64,000 nucleotides of DNA from Guyanagaster necrorhizus (lineage: Eukaryota > Basidiomycota > Agaricomycetes > Agaricales > Physalacriaceae). The DNA lies in contig NW_025064886.1 in assembly GCF_019112545.1 (NCBI RefSeq), forward strand, positions 932,490 through 996,489. The letters run 5' to 3'. How positions within the stretch are numbered: position 1 is the first letter of the stretch; the number at the start of each line of letters is the position of its first letter. A program made the translations under genes and the position numbers. The notes under the pieces were generated by a model. It saw nothing but the letters and a program-made list of their open reading frames with translations. It did no database searches and had not been told where the DNA came from. Positions 1 through 12,797 of this stretch are shown in pieces.

Positions 1-1752
1 TATGGGGTGCGCGTATGCGCCTAACGCGGAGGTTTTGATTGGGTTCCGGTTCCTCTGTTAGTATTGTGCTTTTCTTCTCTTCTTGATAGTCTGATTGGTT
101 CTGGCATAACGGAGTTAGCTGGGCTATCGGGATCTGCACCTATAGCGTGTGGCGGAGGAACCATTGGAGATCTCTTCTCAGAGCGTGACCGTGCTTCTGC
201 CATGGCTCTTTACAGTCTTGGCCCGCTCCTTGGCCCTGCAATTGGCCCCGTCGCCGGCGGTTTCATCGCTAATTCGATAGGTACCAAATATGTCTTTGTG
301 ATCATCTCAGGTACTATGCCATCCTGTATTTCTTCCTTATCCTGTTTGATTTCGAGGCTCTTTCTAGGATTATGTCTGTTGTCCGCCGTACTTGCGTTGC
401 CGCTGCTGGAGGTTTGTTGGACTGGGCTTTTTCTAGCCTCCCCGTATGCTGATTCAGAGGAAGGAAACCTACTCGCCGGTAATCCGAAAGCGTCTTACTA
501 AACGCCCGGGCGACCCCGAGAAGGCAGCGCATTTCCACCTTCCCACTGCACAAACGAGCAAATTGGAGTATCTGTGGGTCAATATTTCGAGGCCCATCAT
601 TTTACTCTTTCGGAGTTTTATCTGCTTCATTCTGAGTCTGTACATGGCGTTGTAAGTTCTTCCTTTGTCACACCCTCTTCGTTCTCTAATATTAATTTTT
701 GATAGCATGTATGGTTAGTGTCTAATCTCCAAAACTCCTGTGACTAGATCTCAGCACACAACACGCAGGAATCTACTACCTGATGTTTACGACATTCCCG
801 AGTCAATACTCCCACATGTTCTGAAGCTAAAAATACTGACACTTCTGTCTAGTGGTTTTTAATGACATATACGGCTTCAACACCGGTGTCGGAGGACTTG
901 TATACCTTGGAATAGGCTTCGGTTTTTTTGCTGCTTCAGCATTCGGTGCTAAAACTGCTGATCAGATCTACCACTACGTGAGTCCGTAGCTATAATACGT
1001 TGGGGAAGGTATCTATCTTATTCTTCTTCTGTCCGCCTAGTTAGCAAAGAGGAACAACGACGGCGTCGGTAAACCTGAAATGCGTATTCCTGCTTTGTTC
1101 TTTGGATCCTTTTTTGTGCCTATTGGGTTATTGTAAGTCAATGAATTGTGCATCGCATTGCACCTATATGAATGTCTTCATCAGCTGGTATGGATGGTCT
1201 GCCCAGGCCCATGTTCACTGGATTATGCCGATCGTTGGTTCTGGTATTTTCGGATTTGGTACACGGTTCATCGTTAACGTGAACCTTTTCCCATTCTTAT
1301 TGTTTTGCGCTGTAGGTGCGATGACAACATTGTCAGTGCCGATCCTTCCTCTGGTACCCTTAAGTTTGTCAAAGATAATTCTGTGCTCTTTATAGCATTC
1401 CCATACAACTATATCTTGTTGATACGTTCAAGTATGCCGCTAGCGCACTTGCTGCTGCATCGGTAGTTTTCATTCTCTCAAGGCGGAATACGTCGCTGAC
1501 GTGATGAGCAGGTCTTCCGTTCTTTACTGGGTTTCGCATTCCCTTTGTTCGGTGGACAGATGTTTAACGTCCTCGGACTTGGAGGCGGAAACTCATTATT
1601 GGCTGGCAAGTCTTGAGCCTTATCTATCATATGGAATTATTCTCATGTGTACCTTTTGTGTAGGCTTAAGCATCCTCCTAGGCATTCCATTCCCTGTATG
1701 GATCTACTACAGGGGAGAAGCCGTTCGGCTGAATAGTGACTTAAGTCGCTGA
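1..1752 (+). CDS. MFS transporter, 3' part (5' end outside window)
   Basis: This is a major facilitator superfamily carrier of the fungal DHA1 type (drug/H+ or polyamine antiporter), a plasma-membrane efflux protein. The start lies upstream: frame 2 reads PNAEVLIGFRFL from base 2 and splices over about 57-118 into GLSGSAPIACGGGTIGDLF. The diagnostic conserved run LGPLLGPAIGPVAGGF follows at about 215-270. A further exon holds the loop motif KETYSPVIRKRL. Later exons encode helices with GVGGLVYLGIGFGF, HWIMPIVGSGIFGFG and the C-terminal PLFGGQMFNVLGLGGGN. The frame ends at a TGA at 1750-1752 after a short tail. About eight short introns are needed. The substrate cannot be read from sequence. 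It is convergent with the SEC24 gene. Confidence 0.85.
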
Positions 1753-2279
1753 GGTTGGTTCATCATAACGTTTACAGTCCTCTGGGTGGATTTTCGGGTC
1801 AGGTTTAGATATTACAGGCTATGTGAAAAGTACGCCAGTCAAGTTTGATTGCATTCAGTTACGTAAAAATCACTGTCTATAACTATCAACGAGGATCATT
1901 TGGTCTACGAGAAGGGCTGTGTTGATATCGGAAATTTTGTTTCTCTCGTTAAATCTAACAAGAACTGACTGACCTCTTTTCCATTGAGAACGCATAGCTA
2001 TCAGGACGACAGTGCGGAAAAGAGATTCTGTAGTATAATAATGTCACCATCGTGGGACCTCCAACTAGACTGTTGAATATTTGAATAGTTTGCCAGTTAC
2101 GTCTGACCTGTTTAAACTTCCGAGGCCTCATTGTGGCGACATGATGAACACAGGAACAAAACAAAGGAATAATATGCACATCCTATATACGTCTGTAGAA
2201 AGGCGAACTCTATCCCGCCTTCGAGCTCTTAATAACTGTTACCATTAACCTGGAATCATGGTCAGCAACAACTCGACAA
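1753..2279. other. Convergent intergenic stretch
   Basis: This lies between the 3' ends of the transporter and SEC24. I see only short open frames without family resemblance and no RNA gene. It presumably holds both 3' untranslated regions. Confidence 0.5.
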
Positions 2280-5200
2280 TCAAAAAATCTCACGCACCTT
2301 TTCCTTTAACGATCCGATGAACTGGTGATAGCTAGGCAGAACATCCAGCCTATCTTGGATGAAAGCACTTAATGCCCACAGCCTCAACGGCGGTTCCCCA
2401 TCCTCTTTCACGACATACAGATGTGGGTAATACACCCCGCGTCGCATCTCACGCGTCTTTTGTATGATGGCATTCACCCGTTGCGAAAATGGGTTTTCAA
2501 GGATCGGGAGCGTGTACTAGGACCAAATTTTAGGAGATAGAGTAATGAAAGCACAAAATGCGTGGCCCACCTTTCCGCCTCGTAACACCTCATAATTGGG
2601 GAGGTCGAATACATCCATGACCAACTGAGGCACGGCGTCCCGTCCGATCCACAAGAAGATGGTCTGCCCATCTTCAATAAGGAATAGACCGTGTCGTTCC
2701 AGTCTCTCAGACGTTAGTGGCAGGACTGGCGGTAGTATAATGCCTTCGGGTCCAACAGTGCCGGCCTGAGATTGCGTAAGTGACACCTTTATCAAATGAC
2801 TTGGCAGGCGCATACCTCGGGAGGCATGTTGTGCAACGAATAGAAAGCAGGATAGATGTAGGGAATGAGAACTTGCGAAGGCAGGGACGTCAACATGGCT
2901 TGAGAATAAGCTCGAATGTCAGGCGGAATCTGCGCGCTTTGACGTATACCAACCTAATGTTATATCGTGTTAGGTCATTCTTCTGCAAGAGTCCTACACT
3001 CACATTCTTCAACAATCCAAGGATGAGTACAGGCAACATCTTCATATTTTCAGAGATCGCCAGCTGTGCACTAGCACCTGCACCACCAGCAGTCATGCTG
3101 CTTTTGTAGGCGATCAATATCTCCACGAGTCGCTGATACAGGTAATCCCGTGCGTCTTCCAGTTTGTGTGTCAAAGATCGTTCCACCGCTTTGTTTGCAA
3201 ACAACGTAGCAAGAGCAATCTGATCCACGGATGCAAATACTTCAGAGAGGCTAGTGGTAGTAGGTAATGCAGTAGTTATAACACGGATCCGGCGTTCACC
3301 TAGGCAGGTAGATTAAATATTGACTGAGCCCCCAAAAAGCTAGGGAACCAACCATAACATGTAGTATGCAGTACAGCGGTTTGCAATACGACGAAAGGAG
3401 AAGTGACCGTTTCCTCGATCTGAATCTCGATGGCATACGACTGGTCTTGGGGAACAGCAGGCATAGCTAGAAGATCCGTCGACCTCACAAAGAAATTGCC
3501 GTGGAAGGAAGCCATCCGAATACCTATGCGACGTCAGATTTCGTTATATGGCATAGTTGCGATAAAATCACCTCTTGAAGCTCGTACACGCATCACAGCC
3601 TCCAACATAATTGGCATGGCTAGAACACCGCCAAACTCGTGAGCAAACTTGAGTGCATCCTCCGAGCGACCAGCATTAAAGGCAGGGTAGTAGTACGTCT
3701 GACCGGAGGTGTAGTGAGGGAGGCAAGCTAAAGGGGTATGAGAACCTTGGTTGGCTGACATGTCTTAATCACTGACCCAAAGTCGCAACATCTTGATACG
3801 AAGTACTGAACAGGAACATGTCGATCGAAACCTGGGCCCGCGAGCATTCGATGGCAAACATCTTGTAGAATGTCGAGGCGGCTTGCAAAAGTCCAGACTC
3901 CTGTCGGAAGTTATGATACCAGAGAAAACACAAGGCAAAGGGCGACGTACTTTAGCTGTACCAAGTATTTTGGGGTCTTCACGATTCTTCAGGGCGCCAG
4001 GACCCACGCTGGGGAGACTTGCCGAAAGGACCATTATTTTACCACCGATGGGCGCCTATGAGTCAGTATCGCGTTAGCCTTCAGCCAATAATTTTCGGTC
4101 AAGTCTTACCATCAACTTGAAACCAGCTTGTAAGGCTGGTCCCATTGCACTCCCGATTATACTGTTGTCTTGGAACATATCGTTGATTCTACCGAGAAGA
4201 GCTTCCAAAGACGCTCGTGCCTCGGCAAGGTTCACAAGAAGATCAGTAGGTTTGGGCAAGAAGACATCGTCAGTGTCGGATACGACGAGCATGGAAGACT
4301 CCGTAGAGCCGGGCTAGAGAACAATAAGGGACAGGCTAGAATAACAGAATAGCAGATCATGACGCACAGGGATGGAGAAGAAGTAGAGTGACACATCGTA
4401 ACATATGATGGCCACTTTCGTCCGCCCATTTTCGTCCGGGATGCGATCAAGGTTTTCAAGAATGGTGCGAGTTGCAGTGGCCACCATGCCGGATTGGACC
4501 GATGCATGGCTGACATCGATAAGGAATATGTACACGGCCGGTTGGGGAGGTCGGACCATATATTCCGTGGGGGCAACGAACTCTACAACACCATGGTTGA
4601 GTTCGGCGCGGGCCCATCGATCACCTGGTTGGTTTCTAGCTTGATCCCAGTCGAACATTTGGGGCACCTCGTTCGACATATTACACATGCAGCATCGCCA
4701 CCTAACGAGATATTTAGCATAGACCAGAAAGTCGATGGCACACAACACACCGATTCCCCCCGTCAATGAATTGAACATAAGGATTAATATACGTCCTGCA
4801 TCTCCGACACCGAGCAATGACTGTATCTGTTACCACCGGGACGGGTTCTTCACCTTCATTGAGGGTCCGATAAGGCGTGATGACCAAAGCGAGAGGAATC
4901 TTGGATTTACTGAGGACTGAAGAAGTCGTGGGGATCACATTTAAGGTAGATCGTTGGTAGGATGGGTCAGCGTTGGCCGCTGGTGACGGAGAAATAGATG
5001 CATTAGACGGTAGTCGGATCTCAGGAGGAGGAAGGAGCAGCTCTCGAGGATCTGGTGGTGATGTTAGAAGATTGGTGGTGTATAGCTGGAACGGTTTTTG
5101 CCCGCCCATTCCCATCTGACTGAACTGATCCGCAAGGGCACCCATGCCAGGCGGCACGAAGGTCTGTTGCGGCTGATGTTGATCTGGGGCATTTATGTAC

Positions 5201-5673
5201 TCTGGCCTGCTGTCATAGTATGGTTGCCCAGGACCTTGAGGCTGCACCCCCGCACCCGCCAAGCCTGGAGTGAAGAATTGGCCACCAACAGGTGCTTGTT
5301 GTGCTGCAGCACCATATCCACCATCGCCTAACGCGTCTGGAGCACCAGTAGTACCGAAATAAGCTTGAGTCTGACCAGCAGCATACTGCCGTCGTTTCGA
5401 GCTGTGGCCTGCAACAGGCGCGACTGCTGGGGCCTGGTCGACCATTAGAGCAGGATCAACTGGAGGATCCCATTGTGTGTGGCCCGTCGACGCTTCTGTA
5501 CTTGGGTGTTAATGTACATGCCTGGATAAAAAAACTAAGTCCATACCAACGAACAGGTATCGCTGGTTCGACGCGTCCCTAAAATCCGTCAAAATACAAG
5601 TATCACTCGGAATGAATACCGCTCACCATTCAGCAGTCCAGCCTGCCGGCAACTGTTGAGTAGGCGACGCCAT
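2280..5673 (-). CDS. SEC24: Sec24, COPII coat cargo adaptor, with N-terminal WW domain
   Basis: Sec24 pairs with Sec23 and captures cargo into COPII vesicles at ER exit sites. The start ATG at 5673 gives [16 protein letters not shown]. Introns then join [11 protein letters not shown] to [12 protein letters not shown], forming a complete WW domain. A Pro/Gln/Gly-rich region follows (about 5445-5090). The Sec23/24 zinc finger is clear: [20 protein letters not shown] continued by RCCMCN after an intron. The trunk domain has [18 protein letters not shown]. The C-terminal gelsolin-like part has [19 protein letters not shown], and the stop is at 2280. Roughly ten short introns are required. The family call is secure; the WW domain is seen directly in the spliced reading. 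Confidence 0.93.
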
Positions 5674-6756
5674 AGTGTTGATAGTAGGTGGAGGACAAAC
5701 TTTCTTCAAGTTTGTACGTGTTTCTGACGTGGCGCCCTTGCCTCTGCCAAACATCGTCACGATCGACTCTCATTACTGCAACCGCCGTCGTTATCTTTCT
5801 AGTTCTGCATGATTCTGGTATGGACGGTACTCGAATACTCAAAGATAACTCATTGGTAGAAGTCTCCTGAAGTGATGAGATCACCGGCACGCTGTGAAAC
5901 GAATTTTCATTGTCGCCTGGAGCAATATTGGTCCCCAGGGAATAAAAACTATATGAAAATTCCATCCATCATGGCGGGGGGAATCGAGAAGGTTAAATTT
6001 GCTTCGGCGATTGGTGTGGTATACGAGATTGCATGCAGATAAGGGTAATGTTTGCGTAGGCGGACAGCCTCTGAAGCTCAAGAATATCGTAACCGCCCGT
6101 TAGGAGCGGTATCTAACTGTTTCAGTCAGGTTCAGCATGCAAACACAGCACAATTACAATATCTCCGTTTATTTATACTATGTGGATATACGTCTTCCCC
6201 ATGGAATTACGGCGTGGTCTCGTTTTGCTCCACGTTACAGCTTTCCGGGGATTATCTTCTGCTGGCGAGGACATCCCAACAGCCCTTGTAATCTAGAATC
6301 TGCCTGATTATATTCTATCTGTTTTCTGCAGGCCTAGTTGCAAGATAACCCACTGGCCCACATCACTCATGTCGCCACAGCAAGAGCCGTCTCCGCACAG
6401 CTCATTTTAACTCAGACGAAGTTGCCGTGCTCAACGCAGGGGAGACCTTCAAGTGGACTGCTCTGCACACGTCACATAATGCTTTGATGTTTTCGGTACC
6501 TTATACTATATGCAACCTTTTGGCCCTCGGCATCATCAGCCGTACTTGGGTACCACCCAGCGCTGGGTCGGGTGAGAGGTGGGTGGTCCGTCTGTGTCAT
6601 ACCATGCACCGGAAGTGTTAATACTAACCCACTAGGTACCAATCCACAAAATCAAATGTCTTGGTGGATTGAGGACCTGACCTAACACCCACACATAAGT
6701 CCACACCATGTATAAGAAGTACCTGAGTAATAGCTACTGTCGAAATCAGTTCACCA
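5674..6756. other. Divergent intergenic region
   Basis: About 1.1 kb separates the starts of SEC24 (minus) and the flavin monooxygenase (plus), so it should contain both promoters. I see no convincing coding exon or repeat. The plus-strand open frame at 6052-6291 has no recognisable motif. Confidence 0.5.
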
Positions 6757-8838
6757 ATGGCTACCCTGGATTCCACCGCTATCTCTAACATCTCTGCCTC
6801 CTGGTTGGAAAACTTCTCCAAGTTTACCGAACTAGGAGATGTAGATGGTATCGTATCATGCTTTCTTCCCGACGGCTGGCTTCGCGATGTCTTAGTCTTT
6901 ACTTGGAGCAACCGTACATTCATTGGTCAAGAAAAGATCAAGGACCATCTCGCTGCAAATTTTGCTGCAGCTAAAATATCCAACATCGTCCTTGACAAGC
7001 GCCAGTACTTTACTCCCGAGCTTGCTCATGTAACCCCGACTCAAACTGCCGTCGCGTCGGGTTTCACGTTCTCGACTGGGGTGGGCACGGCCCGAGGGTA
7101 TTTTCATCTTCTCCCAGATGCCCAGGGCGTTTGGAAGGCTCTAGCGGTGTTCATGATTCTTGATGAAATCCATGGACATCCTGAGGAGGGCGCTGAGCTC
7201 GGGATCTACGGAGACCACACCTTATCCTGGGACGAAGTTCATCGAAAGCGCAGAGAATCCGTGGAGAAGGACCCGTATATCTTGATCAGTGGGTGTCGCT
7301 TTCTACTGCAATAATCATGATATACTCATATTGAATAGTTGGTGCTGGCCAGACCGGCTTGATCCTTGCTGCTCGTTTCCAACAGATGAATATGCCCACT
7401 CTTGTCGTTGAATCCCACGCACGTGTCGGTGATAACTGGCGCGTTAGATATCCTACACTTACTTTGCATAGTCCCAGGTCCCAATTTCAACGTAAGTGGC
7501 CATCAACTCCGTCTTATCTCCCCTATATAAAATACCAATCCACATATTTCTCCTTCACAGTGCTGTACCAACCATATCCCAGGAACTGGCCGATCTACGC
7601 ATCACGAGATAAGGTAGCGAGTTGGCTCGAACAATACGCCACCAGTCAGGATCTTAGCATCTGGACAAATTCGCGCACAACCGGGACCCCCACTTACGAC
7701 CCCGAAACGAAAAAGTGGACTGTTGTCATTGATCACGCAGGCACCCCCACTACCGTACACCCGTCCCACATTGTCACTGCTTTCGGAATTCTGGGCGCCC
7801 CGCTGGTCCCCCACGTTGATGATAAGGAAGTTTTCCAAGGCCGGACGCTTCATGCCGCGGATTACCCTGGAGGTAAACCCTTCGTGGGCAAGCGCGTGAT
7901 TGTAGTCGGCGCAGGCAACTCGGGCGCGGATATCTGCCAGGATCTTGTCACACAGGGCGCCCAATCTGTGACCATTGTCCAGCGTTCCTCGACTTGCGTT
8001 GTTGCAAAACACCCCAATTACACCAACAACTTGCTCAAAGTTTGGCCAGATGATGTTCCTGTGGAGGCATGCGACTTCAAGTTCCAGGCTTTGCCTCTCT
8101 TGTTGCGTAAACGGATTGCTGCGTCTCAGGCGGACGCTATCGCAGCGGCCGAGAAGGACTTGCACGATGGGTTGAGGAAGGCCGGTCTGCATATTAATAT
8201 GGGTGACGATGGATCCGGACAATTCCCTATGGTTTTTGAGAAATCTGGTGGTAGGACTGCTGCTATCTTATTACATGTTTATATATTAATACTGAATATC
8301 CTTTTAGGATTCTGGATCGATGTTGGATGTGCCGGGCTCATCATATCTGGTCAGGTCAAGGTTAAACACGGCGTTGAGGTTCAGCGGTATTTGAACAAGG
8401 GTGTAGTCTTCACCGATGGCTCCATGCTGGATGCCGATGTTGTGATTTACGCGTATGCTTTTCTGTTCTTCCTTTGGGTTAAAATCTCACGCAAATTCGT
8501 AGTACTGGTTATCACAATGTCAAGGAAACCATCAAGTCCATATTTGGGGAAAAAGTCATTAATCAAACCGGAGAAATCTGGGGGCTCGACGAAGAAGGTG
8601 AATTGAAAGGCTGTTATAAACCGTCTGGGTATCCTGGAGTACGTTCTTTTTATTACCAAATGTGATGACTCTTATTCATTTTACCTTAGCTATGGTTTGC
8701 GGGTGGTGAGCTGGGCAACTCTCGATTCCTATCTAAGCGTATGGTAAGTTCAAATACCGTCATTCAATCTCGTAAAATCTAAATAAGGGGTTATAGGGAC
8801 TCGAGATGAAGGCTATCCAGCTCGGTCTGAAACAGTAA
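6757..8838 (+). CDS. Flavin-containing monooxygenase with N-terminal NTF2/SnoaL-like domain
   Basis: This is a class B-type flavoprotein monooxygenase (FAD- and NADPH-dependent oxygenation of a small organic substrate). Start MATLDSTAISNISASW at 6757. The first roughly 175 residues resemble the NTF2/SnoaL-like domain often fused in fungal members (LENFSKFTELGDVDGIVSCF, ...WKALAVFMIL). An intron at 7289-7338 gives ILIIGAGQTGLILAARF, the FAD-binding GxGxxG. The second Rossmann motif, VIVVGAGNSGADICQD, lies near 7900. The C-terminal exons give GYPG, LWFAGGELGNSRFLSKRM and GLEMKAIQLGLKQ, stop 8836-8838. At least five short introns. The substrate is unknown. A broken epoxide hydrolase follows directly downstream on the same strand. 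Confidence 0.9.
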
Positions 8839-9074
8839 GAGTTGTTATATTTAAACGTTTATGTCACCTATATGTATAGCTATAGGGGTTCTCGTTGGAT
8901 TCATTAGAGAATATTCAATCACATCGCAGAAAGCCAATGACAACCTGAACAGCAAAGACTGAGGTAAATAAGCCCAGTGACAATGTCCATACTGAAAAGT
9001 AATTTGTCGGAATCCTTGCATGTTCTACCATCTCATTTCACTCAGCTTATCAGTCGAAAAGAATTCGGGATAAG

Positions 9075-9981
9075 AAATTGCCATTGCTATCGGACATGAC
9101 TGGTGAGTAAGCACGCCTATTCGACAGTGAATAGTGGCATCAATTCGAAATAATCCACGAGGGGCGCACTTACAACAAGCAGATTGGCAAACTATTATCC
9201 AGATTGCTTCTTAGCGTTTGGATTCCTCTCTATGGGGTATCACCCTCCTATTTTGCCTGGGACATACAAGGAGGCTATGCAGACGGCACGATTTTTGTTT
9301 TGTCTCGATGTATTAACCTCTTCGCCAGATGAAACAACACATCGGCACAGAGTTATACGGGTACTGGTCATCCTTTTCTGAAAAGGATGTCCACACCAAA
9401 CTGGCGAAGAACCTCGACTCATTTATAGTCTTTCGTTCTGCGAGGACCCTGATCTTTGGATGGAATATGTGAATCCTCCAGGCGGGACGAAAACATGGAT
9501 CGAAAATAATCATTCAGCGAAGATTAGGTCGTTCATCACAGAAGAGGCAAGCTGATTGACTGCACGGCGATGCGTTGGCTGATTTTTCTTTCAGGAACAG
9601 TACACCCAGAAGGAGAAAATGCAAAACAGTAGATTAGAAGCAGTATTGTCTTATTACAAAGTTATGACTTCCAACATATATGCTGAAGATCTGAGAGGTG
9701 AGGATTCTGTATCATATGTATAAATACATACCATACACTCATTTTAAAACCGCATAGAGAACTTTCCGAAGACTACTGAGCTGACTATGCCGGTTTTCTT
9801 CGGCGCTTCCCAGGATTTTGTCTGTCGAGCCTATATGAATAAGGCGACCGTCGAACGGATGTGCAAGCATGCGACTATTCATGTTTACAACACCGGGCAC
9901 TGGGTTCAGTTCCAGGCCAAGGATGAACTCAACCAGAACTTGTTTGCATGGATTCAGGCCGCTCAGGGGAATACGAAATAA
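9075..9981 (+). pseudogene. Epoxide hydrolase (alpha/beta hydrolase), 5'-truncated and frameshifted
   Basis: The remaining sequence matches soluble epoxide hydrolases. The nucleophile motif IAIGHDWG is split by an intron (donor at 9111). It is followed by SRLANYYPDCFLAFGF, ELYGYWSSFSEKDVH, CEDPDLWMEYVNPPGG, the acid-residue segment PVFFGASQDFVC, and the catalytic histidine in NTGHWVQF; stop 9979-9981. The N-terminal 90-100 residues, which should hold the HGxP oxyanion-hole motif, are absent: 8839-9070 shows nothing similar. At about 9421-9430 the frame breaks between ...KNLDSFI and SLSFCEDPD, needing one missing base, and no intron repairs it. A GC-AG intron (donor GCAAGC) follows ...SFITEE. 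It is a probable relic, possibly once paired with the upstream monooxygenase; an assembly error is the alternative for the frame break only. Confidence 0.8.
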
Positions 9982-11316
9982 TATCGACAACATAACGGCT
10001 TTGGGCCTTCGTACCAAAATGTTAACTTGTATGAGCCATGCAATAAGTCAGTATCTTTGTAGTAGTGGGCAGAAATTATTTGGTTTTATCTCTCATCAAT
10101 TCCCTTGTCCAACTACCAACCGATATCATCAACGTCAAAAGCGGTGATCGCCGTTTTCAGGAGTTGCCTTCCACCATGGATCACTCCAGCCTTGTGGCTC
10201 TCGGATTATCATGGTTTGTCCTTGCTCTTCTAATGGACAACTTATATTAAGATCCGGTCCATCGGCTCTCTTGCATCAGCGTTCATAGCTCTCCTCCGTC
10301 ACACATCGACTGTTGCAGATGCTCGGAATGCTCGGAGACCCTATCAAAATTATTGAAGGCGCTTCAAATTCCTTTCAGGGTTCAATTGCGTTACGTTGGG
10401 CCGGCATTGTGAGATATAGTAAGGACCCAATCTCTCTTCGAATGGGGCCATGACACGAGACTTGAAGTAGTGGTGCCTTACATTCATCATCCTCCTGGCT
10501 GCTGTCTCCTGGCAATTATTCTACGCGATAGGCCATACCAAAAGATGCATAGTCGTTCCCTTCGAGACTTCCTTACCTAATATATCTGCTATAGTAAAGT
10601 CTCGAAGAGATTGAGACGCAGGTAGTTGAGGTAGGCCGAACTTCTTAAGTGCTAGTATGGATGTCCACGGGGTTCCCTGTTACTACTATTTGGTGATGGT
10701 ATGAGTATTCACCATGTATTATGTTTCGTCTAATAAAAGGTTGTATATAGGACAGCAACTCATAACATCGTCTGCTTCCTGACCTAACGACCACTGTCTG
10801 ACCGCTGATAGGACGGTTTCGATATCGTCCCCAGCCCAGAATCCGTTTGATAATATTCCGTGAGGTAACCGAAGTATTTCGCCCCTCCGCGCTTATGGCC
10901 CCCTCGTTGACTTTAGTCATCTCAAAAGAACTTCCACGATCACGAATTTCGGAAGCCGCCAGGTTAATGATTTCATGACTATAATTAAGTGCTGAGATGA
11001 GGTTCACCTCTCCACAGCTCAGTTCGTATGGTCTCTTTTTCCATCTGGAACAGGATCATCGATCACGCTTCATGTACGATCCTTTGAATCGTTGTACATG
11101 TTTACAATCATGCCCTCGAATGCTCTCAAGTACAATTGGTCCGAAGAAAGGCTAAAAAATTTCTCCATAGAATCAAATCTCTTTCTTTGATCATCTTTTC
11201 TGGAGCTGTATCAAGACGAGGCGCTCTATTTAATAATGAAAGTGATTGCTGTTGTTGTCTTCACCAACCACTTCATCTTGACTCCATCAGTGGGCTCGTC
11301 CTTCTTACATACGCGG
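9982..11316. other. Unassigned 1.3 kb
   Basis: Several short frames exist. LVALGLSWFVLALLMDN at about 10190-10245 and a hydrophobic stretch near 10480-10540 could encode membrane helices, and an 89-120 residue open frame lies on the minus strand at 10645-11007. I could not assemble them into a supported gene. They may be relics of a membrane-protein gene like the one immediately downstream. Confidence 0.35.
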
Positions 11317-12539
11317 ATGATGGTTGTTCAGCCAGATATCTCACCGACTGGCGATAATAAAGTTCTATTGCTCCAAAAGTTTGGCACAGAATTAAACTTG
11401 GGGGTGTTCTACGCGCTGTTGCATGGTGCGCAGTTGTCCTCGAGCATTGGGTCTTCATGTTATATCATGGACACACATAGGCTTATATACTGGAATCGTT
11501 GCTGTCACCTTATGGAATATTTGTGAGTGGACCTTATTACTGTAGCATTAAAAGTTGACCAGAATCTCACAGACATTTGTGGCAACGGATGCGCCAGCAA
11601 ATTCATGAAAATCATGGTCGTCATTATCCTGTCCCTTTATGTCTTGGCCACCATCGATTTCGCGTTCGTCTGGTCCATTGGAAGCTCTGCGTTCACTGTC
11701 GACGGAAAGAGTTTCGGGACTGTATATCGGACAGTAAATGGTCCCGCCACCGCGACACTAGCGACCGGTATAACTGCCATCATTTCTACTATTCTTGCCG
11801 ACTCTACCATGGTGTGTGTGCCTCGGTTTGGGAAATTTTTACCTCAGCTCACTATCATCCGAATTATAGATTTGGCGCTGCTGGATTGTATGGGGACAAC
11901 GCTGGCTCGTCGTCACATTCCCTATATTTTTTCTCCTGTCTGGAATTGGTATGATGTCCCAGATCTTCGTGTTCGAGTTGTTGATTGGGTTGATACAGGC
12001 TTTAAAATGATCAATGTACTTCAGCGATTCGTGTATGCAACCACCTATGAACTTGGTGTGATTCTGTACTCGTCTTTGATTCTAGTGACGACATTATGGT
12101 GCACCTTTCTTATCATCTATCGCATCTTGACTGTGACAATTAATTCCGATGGCGGGATCGGCCCCTACCGTCATATCATCGAAATCTTGGTTGAATCCTC
12201 ACTTCTCTATTCGGCGTCCTTAATACTATATCTGGGCCTTTCTGCCTACGATAGCTCGAATTCGGTGTTAGTCTACTTGGATTCTGTAGTGGCCTTTGCA
12301 AGGGTGAGCTTAATGATCTTGCTCTTTTTTCGACATTGAATAGACATGTCATGTAGGGTGTTGCGCCAACACTTCTGGTCGGCCGCGTCGCAGGATGGGC
12401 ACGGCCGGATGATTCTTGGCAAGGAAGCGTCATTTCTTCAACTCGAAGCAGCGTCGGAGATGTGTGCGAACTTGAGGCTCAGACAGAGAGCACTGGGATA
12501 GGCAATGAACCCAGGGATACGGCAGTTGGGTCGGAATGA
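11317..12539 (+). CDS. Multipass membrane protein of an Agaricomycete-expanded family
   Basis: Function unknown. The spliced product has about 310 residues and seven or so hydrophobic helices. Six exons fit cleanly: 11317-11425, 11481-11522, 11573-11811, 11870-11948, 11999-12303 and 12357-12539, all with GT-AG introns of 50-58 bp. Family hallmarks are LNLGVFYALLHG joined to LYTGIVAVTLWNI (TM1), then TGITAIISTILADSTM joined to IWRCWIVWGQRW, then YSSLILVTTLWCTFLIIYRI, and GVAPTLLVGRVAGWARPDD before a polar Ser/Thr/Glu-rich tail ending EPRDTAVGSE. The start chosen is the ATG pair at 11317/11320, just before ...KVLLLQKFGTELNLG. An ATG at 11236 is also in frame. A decayed relative lies at 21.1-21.6 kb. 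Confidence 0.82.
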
Positions 12540-12797
12540 AGGATTTAATAAATTTCAAGCCGACATTGAGGTTATTATGTGCGTATAATAGGTAACGACG
12601 CTGTAGTCGCAGCAACTAATTCAATCCAAGTCCGGTGAATTTAGTCGCAGGAAATGGATCCAAGCCGTACAGGAAACATATATATAATACCAATGAAATA
12701 ATTTTGCGCATACCATGCCTGCCGCCCAATTGGAACTTGCCTTTGCACTATCATCTCATCATTCTTCAACTCCTTTTATGTCATCATTCTCCAATTT

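Noticed and set aside
10645..11007. 120-codon minus-strand frame as a gene
   Set aside because: No start context, splice sites or family resemblance; composition is ordinary non-coding.
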